Under the pieces are notes generated by a model. It did no database searches. It saw only the letters and a list, made by a program, of their open reading frames with translations, and was not told the origin of the DNA. DNA of 64,000 nucleotides, taken from contig JACTAT010000037.1 of NCBI GenBank assembly GCA_014526335.1, forward strand, positions 14,296,105 through 14,360,104, written 5' to 3'. Below are positions 33,901-45,900 of the stretch, in pieces. The stretch comes from Chrysaora quinquecirrha (taxonomy: Eukaryota; Cnidaria; Scyphozoa; Semaeostomeae; Pelagiidae). The position numbers were made by a program, and so were the translations under genes. The first letter of the stretch is position 1, and every line of letters starts with the position of its first letter.

Positions 33901-36900
33901 AACCAGCGCCCCCCCTTATCACCACCACCACAACCACCCCTACAACCATCACCACGACCACCCCTATCACAACCACCACCCCCCTTATCACCACCGCCAC
34001 AACCACCCCTACAACCATCACCACGACCACCCGTATCACAATCACCACAAGCACCCCTACCTTCAGCACCACAACCACCTCTTCCACCATCACCACACCC
34101 ACCCTACCACCACAATCACCCCTACCAACAGCATCACAATCATCGTGGTCATCAACATCATCATCATAACCACCACCATTATCATAATAATCATTACCGT
34201 CATCAATGTGCATACCGATAAACATCTTTCATCATTTGACCGAAATAGCTATATTCAACCAGAGTCGTTCTTCGAACATGCCCATAGGGCCCCTATGTTT
34301 TCATCGGGAAACGTGAAAGAGGGTGGCAAAAGATCTTCGTGAAACGTGATTGACAATATTTTCTAAACGGGAAACGTGAAACGCCGTACTCTTAGGTCCC
34401 TAATTGCTTGGGGTGTTGGAACTACCGTCCGAATCTAATTGATGCGGGGGTCGGAATAAACGGGGTGATCGGGCTTTGTTTGACAAACTTTGTCTGGAAA
34501 CTGCTGAAATGCAAAGCGAGGGGCCCTATGGTGCTTATAGGCTAAGGAAATCCATAGTTCTAACCAACAAATTGAGTGTACAAGTTAAATTTCACACCAA
34601 GAACGTCAAAGAAAGTTGAATAAAAAAATTACATTAATATTAATGCAAACTTGATAAGCAGGGGTCCTAATAAGAGCAGGGAGGGTTGGCAATTTTTCAA
34701 AAAATTCATTAGCGGGGGGACGGCAATTAGGCACCTAAGAGTATCTTTTTAATGCGAAGCGTGAATGGCAAACATTTTTGTCCCCGTGATTCGTGATCCT
34801 GACCCCCCTTTACCACCCTCTATAAACGATAAAAGTTTCTCAGATTTTTCTTTTCGTATTTCATATAGAAGAGTTTCTTGATTTTTCGGAAAAGGGCATA
34901 TAGAGTTTCTTATAATCGGTTTCTTATAAAAGACTCTATATGGAGACTCTATTTTGTATCAATAAAACAAACTTATGACTCTCTGAACATTGTTACTTTG
35001 ATCATATGAACAACATAACATGTGATTTTTCAATTCGACTGATCATAGTAAACTATCTCACCACTCACCAGGCATTTAGATGGCCTTTTATAAGATAAGC
35101 ATCCCATAATTCCATTCACGATAAACTGAAAAAGATGGAGGAGAAATATTATGCATGCGTGACAGCAATAAATAGTTAAAGTCTTCGATTATTCGACAGG
35201 AGTTTTGAGCAACATTAAGCATACAGATAAAATCTTCGCTTATCTCAGAGAAGTATCGTCATCGCCGATCACGTTCATTAAAGATTCCAAGAGACCAGGA
35301 TCGCCGACGGTTTGTGATACTGCTGAAATCCGCTGTCTCGATTGCCCGTAGCTATCTCTCGAACATTCGCTGTCTCGAATCATTTTCGATTTCCCATGGA
35401 GGAAAAGCTGCTCTACCAAATTTTCTTCCGAACAGGATAAAACAGAGGCCGAGAATATGCTTAAAAGTTCGTCTAACGGGAATTGCAGAAGCCCTGTGAT
35501 GTGCTGCCCATGTTTGCAGTAGATGAAGCTCAGAACCCACGATGGATCGCTAATATCAGAGCCTTACCGTGCTACTATCGGAAGAAACAGTTCGATCGAT
35601 GATGGTTTGTTCATAGAGAAACGGGTACAAGAGATTCCTGGCAGAGAGACGCTCTTCGCGTTCATAACTCTTGGTCTTGCCTAACCAGAAGTGATGTTTG
35701 TAACCTTTATCTGTTTTAGCGCACAGAGATGTGCTTCATCCCCATTATCTCAAGGCCAAGAATACAGTAGCAAGTATGAAATTAATCCATGAAAATAAAA
35801 GATTTTGTGATTTTTGTTGATCCCAAACCCATTGATAATGAATTAATCCACTTCTTATATGATTGCGAGGGGTGAATCACTTCTAAAAATGGCGCACGAG
35901 ATTTATGGGAATTATGAATCCCTTTGTCCTTTATGCTAAGATTTATGGGATTTATTGAGATTTATAAAGCTTTATTTAGGAATTTTTTCGATTGATATTT
36001 CGAAATTTGCCGTTGAAAAAATTTCTTTCCTAACGAATCTTAAACTGATTCGATTTGGTCTCGAAGACTGAAATTTCATTTTTGATTACGTTTTTGAAGA
36101 TCACACGCACTTCTCCTTCAATTGCTGTCTAGCATGGTCCTGCACAGGTGAATCAATCTTGTGCACATGCGCAGTAGTTAAAACGCCAGGTTTTTCAGAG
36201 ATTTATGGGATTTATAAGATTCAAAAGATTTGTAAGATTTATGAAGATTTATGGCCAAGGTGTACGAGATTTATGAAGTGCTACACCCCTCGTATGATTG
36301 CACCTCAAATAAAACGCAAAGAGAAGAATTGTTCTCTAAGATGGTTGGAAAATAGACCAAACAGTCCCTCAACTAATAGAGAAAAAATAGACTTATTTAA
36401 AAACATTCTTAATTCTGAAAATAAGAACCTGTTGACAAATTTGGCACGATTTATACCTATATACCTATCGGATTTAGAAGGAAAGCAGGTGAAAGATAAT
36501 TAAGTAAAACCTAGTTTTGGATTCATAGCTATAGCTATTCTCTATATACTAAAATAGTTGTTGCCGTGGAAACCGATTTTGTAATAGTCCCTGTGGGAAG
36601 GCTGTGAGAGCTTCGGACGTGCGATTTTCGCACGATTCTGCCGCCCTTGGGGTAGGCGAGCCAAGTTTACTTTGTTTCTCCATCTCTGCTGTAGTCTCTG
36701 GGGTAACTGGGGCTAACCCTTCTTTGAAGTGCGTCATTGGTGCCTGTTTTAACCATTGTCCGATTGTTTTCTGTAGGAGGATTATCACTGAATCGCAACA
36801 AGGCACGGTAGCGCGGTCGGTAAGGCGGCGTGTCTCGTGAGCTGAGATGTACAGTCGGGAGTTCGACTCCCCTCAAGGGAGAGTCTTTTCCTTTCGAATT

Positions 36901-39900
36901 TTTATCTTTCTGTTATTTTCGTGTTGGCAATGTTGTCAAAAGGCCAAGAACAAGTCTGGTAACTAAAATTTCGCTCTAGGATAATTTTTAAGTTCGTTAC
37001 ACATTATTTTTTTAACGTGTTTTGTTGTTCCCTTGCATGAATTCAGGAACCACTAGGAGTTTATCCTCCGCTAGACAATACGGCTGTGTAGCCGAGTGGT
37101 AAAATGCTCGCCTGCCACCCCGAATGGCTGGAGTTCAAATCCCCTCAAGGGAAAATTTTTAGTGTTTTTGTTTTGTGATTTAAATAGTTTACAAATCTTT
37201 TCAATGTTTTAAAATCAGTTTCACAAGGAAATGTTTTCAAAATGCCAAGGGACGTCTGGTAACTAAAATTTGCTTTTGGTGTAATTTTAAGTTCGTTACA
37301 CATAATATTTTAACGTTTTTGTTGTTCCTTCCATGAACATAAGGATCACTAGGAGATTATTGTCGACTATTCAATACGGCTGTGTAGCCGAGTGGTTAAA
37401 TGCTCGCCTGCTACCGAGAATGGCTGGAGTTCAAGTCCCTCAAGGGCAAATTTTTGGTATTTTGTTTTGTGATTTAAATAGTTCAACATTCTTTTTAATG
37501 TCTAAAAGTCACTTCGACAAAACTAGGAGGTCTTTTGAATGACTCAAATCTTTAGATCTATTTTTCAATTATAAATTTATTTTCATATCTTTAACTTTCA
37601 TTTTCATTTGGTTTTTATTTCTATTTTAATTTCATCTTTCATTTTAATTTAAAGTTTTATTGCAGCTGAAGAATTTAGAATAATATAAAAATTTATTTTA
37701 AATTTTACATTAATTTCATTTTCACTAATATTAACATTAAGGCCAATACTCAATTTTGTTCAAAAAATTCATAAACTGGGGGGTCCTTATAATGTCTGGG
37801 GATGGGGGAAAATTAGTAAACATTGTTTAATCTTTTCACAAGTGAAATTGTTTCTTCAAAAATTAATAAATAGTGGTCCTAATAAGGTCTAGGGGTGGGG
37901 AAAAACTAACATTAATAAACGGGGGACGTTTATTTGGCATCTAAGAGTATGAAGATGAATTAAGATGATGATAAAGTTTGAGATTGACAGTATTGCATGT
38001 GGTAATAAACAACAACATTAACATTAATTGTAAGTTTCAATGTTATTTCAGATTTACATCAGGATTAACATAACATAAAGGTTCAGATTAAGACTGATTT
38101 GAAAATGAGCTTCAGTTTACAAATTAATAATAACTTTAAGTTTAACTTCAAAAATCAAAGGCTTATACTTAGACCAAGACTAAAACAGACTAAGACTAAT
38201 ATCAAGCTGGACTTCACGACTTACTAAGACTAAGATTAACATCAACATTAAGATTAACATTAAGAGTAAGATTAGGATTAAAATTGAGAGTCAGATTCTG
38301 ATAAAGATTAACATTCAGATTAAGATTATGGTTAAGATTCCAATTCAGGTAGAAGTCTAGATTAAGATTCCATTTAAGTTGAAAACTAAGATTAAGACTG
38401 CACTAACATTAAGATTAGGGTCAAGATTTCAATTAACAGCAAATATAGTCACCTCAATGCACGGTGCCTTTTAGGTGGAAATTGTTTTTGGCAGAGTTCC
38501 TTGGAGGCGGTGGTCCTCATGAGGCGGTGGTCTTACACGGGCAAGGGCTAGTCTACTATACTAAAATGGTAATTTCCATGGTAACCGATTTTGTGTTAGT
38601 CACTCCTCCGAAGTGAGGAATGGTATAATTTTCCGACTTTTTCGCCGCTCTGCCGACCGTGGGGTAGGCGTGTCATCACCCTTTCGTTTTTTGCAAACTT
38701 CTCTCCCTTCTGGGGTAATTGGGGCTAACCCCTCTTTGAAGTGCGTCATTGGTGCCTGTTTGAACAATGGCCCGATTGTTTTCCTAAAGGGATTATCGAA
38801 ATCTGAAAGCCGTGAAAATAGCTCTGTTGGTAAAGGCTCCTGTTTCGTGATGCGGGTTGTGGGAGGCAAGAGATCGATTCCCCTCACGAGAGTAATCAGA
38901 ATTTTTATTTCTGTGATTTTCCTGTTGAAAATGCTTTCCGGAGGACCGGAGACTTCTCGATCACTAAAACTTGCTTCGGAATAATTTTAAAATTCGTTTG
39001 GTATTAATATTATTCAATCAAAGTTCCTCAAACAAAGTCCATGTTTACGTGAATATTCAGTCAACCGGTTTGAATCGCGTTGTCACAAATGCTTTCAACC
39101 CTTTCAATGGAAACAAAATGCCATTACCGCATTTCAAAAGCTCATTCAGAAGTGAATTTCATTCAAAGAAAACAAACAAAATACCTTTTAAAAGGGTTTT
39201 TGAAGAGTGCATTTGAAAGCACTTTCCAAATGCAATCACGAAGTTGAAGCTGCCTTGATAGCAGTATCTGACTAGACAGGACTGAGCAAGATAAACTACA
39301 GCAAGACCAAGAAAGGGGATCCTGCAGTAAACCCGAGTTCTCCACGATGAGACGGAGAATGCGCTCAATTTATTATATTGCTACGTTTTCTATCATGATC
39401 TTTGGGGACCCTTTCAACGGGAAGGAAACAAGCCAAGGACAGCTAGAAAGGTAAAATTTTCTTCGCAACATAAAAACTTGACCAACGAACTTGGGTAAGG
39501 AAAACGATGTGGAACAGAACTGCAGAGAATGAATAATAACAGGACTGAGGAACGGGACCACAGTATGGGATTGAAGGCCACGAATAATTTCAGGACTGAG
39601 GAACAGGACTTGGAATGGGACCGAAGACCATGAGTAATTTTAGGACAGAAGACCATGAATAATTTCAGGACTAAGGAATGGAACTGACTGAGAACCTTAA
39701 GAATGGGACTGAAGAATAATTTCAGGACTGAGGAACAGGAATTAGGAACAGGACTGAAGGCCATGAGTAATTACAGGACTGAGGAACAGGAATAAGGAAT
39801 GGAACTGAAGACCATGAATAATTTCAGGACTGAGGAACAGGAATAAGGAATAGGACTGATTTCAGAACTAAGGAACAGGTAAGGAATGGGACTCAAGAAC

Positions 39901-42900
39901 TGAGTAATTTCAGGACTGAGGAACAGGATTAAGGAATGGGATTGAAGACCATGAATAATATCATGACTAAGTAATGTGAAAAATAACAAAGTTTACGAAC
40001 TAGACTAAGGGGTGAAGATCTTGAATAGATTTAGGAATAAGACACAGGACAAAGAAATGGGACAGGACCCCATGAATAATTTCAGGACTAAGGAACATGA
40101 ACAGTAACAAGTCTGAGGAACAGGACCAAAGAATTGGATAGAAAATCTGAACAATATCAAGACTGACGAACAGGACCAAGGAACGGGACAGAAGACCATA
40201 AATTATTTCAGGACTATTGACGGAACAGACCATAGACAAAGAGAACTGCTGTACACTAACTAATTTGAAACTAGGAACATTATTGCGGACTAAGGACCTT
40301 GGACTAAAACAGAGGAACAGAACTGTGATTGGCACTAGGAAAAGGGACCCTGGACTATGACCAAGGAAAAATACTCAATATTAGAAACTAGGAGCTAAGT
40401 CGAGAAGCAAAGTTTGTTCCAGCGCAGGTTCTTAAGGCAGAGGTCCTTGAGGCAGAGGTCCTTGAGGCGGTGGTTCTACGCGGCGGTGGTTCTATGAGGC
40501 GGTGGTCAGAGACGGGCATGAGCTAGTCTCTTATACTAAAATGGTAATTTCCATGGAAACCGATTTTGTAAGAGTCGCCCCGCCGACGTCGGAAGTGGTA
40601 CGCTTTTCCGACTTTTTCGCCGCTCGGCCGACCGTGGGGTAGGCGTGTCATCACCCTTTCGTTTTTTGCAAACTTCTCTCGCTTCTGGGGTAATTGGGGC
40701 TAACCCCTCTTTGAAGTGCGTCATTGGTGCCTGTTCGAACAATCGCCCGATTGTTTTCCTAAAGGGATTATCGAAATCTGAAACCCGTGAAAGTAGCTCT
40801 TTTGGTAAAGGCTCCTGTTTCGTGATGCGGGTTGTGGGAGGCAGAAGATCGATTCCCCTCACGAGAGGATCAGAATTTTTTATTTCTGTGATTTTCCGGT
40901 TGAAAATGCTTTCCGAAGGACCGGGAGACTTCTCGATCACTAAAACTTGCTTCGGAATAATTTTAAAATTCGTTTGGTATTAATATTATTCAATCAAAGT
41001 TCCTCAAACAAAGTCCATGTTTACGTGAATATTCAGTCAACCGGCTTGAGTCCCATTGTCACAAATGCTTTCAACCCTTTCAATGGAATCAAAATGCCAT
41101 TACCGCATTTCAAAAGCTTATTCAGAAGTGCATTTCATTCAAAGAAAACAAACAAAATACTTTTTAAAAGGGTTTTTGAAGAGTGCATTTGAAAGCGCTT
41201 TCCAAATGCAATCACGAAGTTGAAGCTGCCTTGATAGCAGTATCTGACTATACAGGACTGAGCAAGATAAACTACAGCAAGACCAAGAAAGAGGATCCTG
41301 CAGTAAACCCGAGTTCTCCACGATCAGACGGAGAATGCGCTCAATTTATTATATTGCTACGTTTTCTATCATGATCTTTGGGGGACCTTTCAACGGGAAG
41401 GAAACAAGCCAAGGACAGCTAGAAAGGTAAAATTTTCTTCGCAACATAAAAACTTGACCAACGAACTTGGCTAAGGAAAACGATGTGGAACAGAAATGCA
41501 GAGAATGAATAATAACAGGACTGACTGAGGAACGGGACCACAGTATGGGACTGAAGGCCACGAATAATTTCAGGACTGTGCAATCACGAAGTTGAAGCTG
41601 CCTTGATAGCAGTATCTGACTATACAGGACTGAGCAAGATAAACTACAGCAAGACCAAGAAAGAGGATCCTGCAGTAAACCCGAGTTCTCCACGATCAGA
41701 CGGAGAATGCGCTCAATTTATTATATTGCTACGTTTTCTATCATGATCTTTGGGGGACCTTTCAACGGGAAGGAAACAAGCCAAGGACAGCTAGAAAGGT
41801 AAAATTTTCTTCGCAACATAAAAACTTGACCAACGAACTTGGCTAAGGAAAACGATGTGGAACAGAAATGCAGAGAATGAATAATAACAGGACTGACTGA
41901 GGAACGGGACCACAGTATGGGACTGAAGGCCACGAATAATTTCAGGACTGAGGAACAGGACTTGCAATGGGACCGAAGACCATGAGTAATTTTAGGACGG
42001 ACAGGACTAAAGAATGGAACAGAAGACCATGAATAATTTCAGGACTGAGAAACAGGAATAAGGAATGCGTCTGAAGACCATGAGACATTTCAGGACTGAG
42101 GAACAGGACTTAAGAATGTGACTGAAGACCATGAGTAATTTCAGGACTGAGGAACAGGGCTAAGGAATGGGACTGAAGACCATGGGTAATTTCAGGACTG
42201 AGGAACAGGAATTAGGAACAGGACTGAAGGCCATGAGTAATTACAGGACTGAGGAACAGGACTAAGGAAGGGAACTGAAGACCATGAATAATTTCAGGAA
42301 AGAGAAACAGGAATTAGCAACAGGACTGAAGAATGTAAGTAATTTCAGGACTGAGGAACAGGATTAAGGAATGAGTCTGAAAACTGTGAGTCATTTCAGA
42401 ACTAAGGAACAGGACTAAGGAATGGGACTCAAGACACTGAGTAATTTCAGGACTGAGCAACAGGACTAAGGAATGGGACTGAAGACCATGAATAATTTTA
42501 GGACGGACAGGACTAAAGAATGGGACAGAAGACCATGAATAATTTGAGGACTGAGAAACAGGAATAAGCAATGCGTCTGAAGACCGTGAGACATTTCAGG
42601 ACTGACCAACAGGACTTAAGAATGGGACTGAAGACCATGAGTAATTTCAGGACTGAGGAACAGGGCTAAGGAATGGGACTGAAGACCATGAGTAATTTCA
42701 GGACTTAGGAACAGGAATTTGGAACAGGACTGAAAGCCATGAGTAATTACAGGACTGAGGAACAGGACTAAGGAATGGAACTGAAGACCATGAATAACTT
42801 CAGGACTGAGAAACAGGAATTAGGAACAGGACTGAAGAACGTGAGTAATTTCAGGACTGAGGAAGAGGATTAAGGAATGGTACTGAAGACCATGAATAAT

Positions 42901-45900
42901 TTCAGGACTGAGAAACAGGAATAAGGAATGAGGCTGAAAACTGTGAGTCATTTCAGAACTAAGGAACAGGACTAAGGAATGGGACTCAAGACACTGAGTA
43001 ATTTCAGGACTGAGGAACAGGACTAAGGAATGGAACTGAAGACCATGAATAATATCAGGACTAAGTAATGTGAAAAATAACAAAGTTTACGAACTAGACT
43101 AAGGGGTGAAGATCTTGAATAGATTTAGGAATAAGACACAGGACAAAGAAATGGGACAGGACCCCATGAATAATTTCAGGACTAAGGAACATGAACAGTA
43201 ACAAGTCTGAGGAACAGGACAAAGGAATGGGATAGAAAATCTGAACAATATCAAGACTGACGAACAGGACCAAGGAACGGGACAGAAGACCATCAATTAT
43301 TTCAGGACTATTGACGGAACAGACCATAGACAAAGAGAACTGCTGTCCACTAACTAATTTGAAACTAGGAACATCATTGCTGACTAAGGACCTTGGACTA
43401 AAACAGAGGAACAGAACTGTGATTGGCACTACGAAAAGGACCCTGGACTATGACCAAGGAAAAATACTCAATATTAGAAACTAGGAGCTAAGTCGAGAAG
43501 CAAAGTTTGTTCAAGCGCAGGTTCTTAAGGCAGAGGTCCTTGAGGCAGAGGTCCTTGAGGCGGTGGTTCTTTGCGGCTGTGGTTCTATGAGGCGGTGGTC
43601 AGAGACGGGCATGAGCTAGTCTTATATACTAATATTGTAGTAGTCAAGGCAACAATTTTGTCAGAGCATCTCCTCCGAGGCGGTTTATGTTACAGTTCTC
43701 AAACCTGCACCCTTCTCTGCAACCCATACTGAAGTTGAGCCATCGCTTGCCATATCTTTCCTAACTGCTACCGGTTTTGGGGTAAACGGGAAAAAAGCCC
43801 CCTCCTTTGTCAAGAGGCATTGTCTTGCCCCATTAAAATCTTTTGTCTACACACCAGACGTAGATTTCTTGCTAACTGAATGTTAAATACTTCTTACTTC
43901 ACAACGATGACTACAAGTAACGAAGCTGACTGAATATATCTACTAAATTTCATGTATACCTGGATTATTTACTGGGAAATAACAACTTTTCTAGATCTAA
44001 AAAGGTTTTAACTTAATGTTTACAGGAAAATTCAGTCAACCGGCTTGAATCGCATTGTGTTAATGCTTTTACCCCTTTCAATTGAAACAAAATGCCATTA
44101 CCTGATTTCAAATGCTTATTCAGAATTGCGTTTCATTCAAAGCAAAACAAAAACCCTTTTGAAAACGTTTGTGAAGAGTGCATTTGAAAGCAAACAAACC
44201 AAATGCCATCCTGAAGTATAAGCTGGCTGGATAGCAGTATCTGACTATGCAGTATGAAACAGGACTATCAATCTACTAAAAGACAAACAGTATCTTGCAG
44301 TAAACCAGAGTTCCTGACACGGGACCGATCAGACGGAGAATGCGTTCAATCTTTTTTATTGCTACGCTTTTATCAAGGATCATTTCAGAGGGAATGAAAC
44401 AAGGATGCCTAGAAACTGAAACTTTCCAAAGAACGAAAAAAATGGACTAACTAACAGGCTTAGGAACACGCCGATGGACAGAACTAAGGAAGAGGGCTGA
44501 ATACTGTGAATAATTTCAGGACTGAGGAATAGCCCTAAGGAATGGGACTGAAGACCATGAGTAAATTCAGGACTGAGGAACAGAACTAGGGAATGGGACT
44601 GAAGACCATGAGTAATTTCAGGACTGAAGAACAGGACTAAGGAATGGAACTGAAGACCACGAGTAATGCCAGGATTGAGGAACAGGACTAAGGAATGGGG
44701 CTGAAGACCATGAGTAATTTCAGGACTGAGGAACAGGATACAGGAGTGGTTCTGAAGACCATGATTAATTTCAGGACTGAGGAACAGGACTAAGGAATGG
44801 GACTGAAGACCATTAGTAATTTCAGGACTGAGGAACAGGACTAAGGAATGGGACTGAAGACCATGAGTAATTCCAGGACTGAGGAACAGCACTAAGGAAT
44901 GGGACTGAAGACCATGAGTAAATTCAGGACTGAGGAACAGAACTAGGGAATGGGACTGAAGACCATGAGTAATTTCAGGACTGAAGAACAGGACTAAGGA
45001 ATGGAACTGAAGACCACGAGTAATGCCAGGATTGAGGAACAGGACTAAGGAATGGGGCTGAAGACCATGAGTAATTTCAGGACTGAGGAACAGGATACAG
45101 GAGTGGTTCTGAAGACCATGAGTAATTTCAGGACTGAGGAACAGGACTAAGGAATGGGACTGAAGACCATTAGTAATTTCAGGACTGAGGAACAGGACTA
45201 AGGAATGGGACTGAAGACCATGAGTAATTCCAGGACTGAGGAACAGCACTAAGGAATGGGACTGAAGACCATGAGTAAATTCAGGACTGAGGAACAGAAC
45301 TAGGGAATGGGACTGAAGACCATGAGTAATTTCAGGACTGAAGAACAGGACTAAGGAATGGAACTGAAGACCACGAGTAACGTCAGGATTGAGGAACAGG
45401 ACTAAGGAATGGGGCTGAAGACCATGAGTAATTTCAGGACTGAGGAACAGGACTATGGAATGGGACTCAAGACCATGAGTAAATTCAGGACTGAGGAACA
45501 GGACTAAGGAACGGGACTGAAGACCAGGAATAATTTCAGGACTAAGAAATGTGAAAAATAACAAAGTTTACGAACTAGACTAAGGAACTGGAGTGAAGAC
45601 CCTGAACAATTTCAGGACTAAGGAACAGGATAAAGTAACGGGACTGAAGACCATGAATAATTTCAGGACTAAGGAATGTGAAAAATAACAAAGTTTACGA
45701 ACTAGACTAAGGAACTGGAGTGAAGACTCTGAATAATTTTAGGACAAAGGAACAGGCTAAAGGAACAGGACTGAAGACTATCGATAATTTCAGGAATAAG
45801 AAACAAGACAAAGAAATGGGACGGACCCCATGAATAATTTCAGGACTAAGGAATGGGATAGAAAATCTGAACAATATCAAGACTGTGGAACAGGACCAAG

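Noticed and set aside
33560..34342. Long Val/Gly-rich and His/Thr/Pro-rich frames on both strands
   Set aside because: Translation of AAT, CAT and CCACCACAACC repeats within an intron.
37081..37450. Pair of functional tRNA-Gly genes
   Set aside because: The anticodon arms resemble tRNA-Gly, but acceptor stems are missing and one copy has lost the GCC anticodon. Both sit in a repeat unit.
44380..45564. 394-codon minus-strand open frame with 17-residue hydrophobic repeats
   Set aside because: Produced by a 51-bp minisatellite whose length is a multiple of three. No start context, no splice partners and no non-repeat sequence supports a protein.
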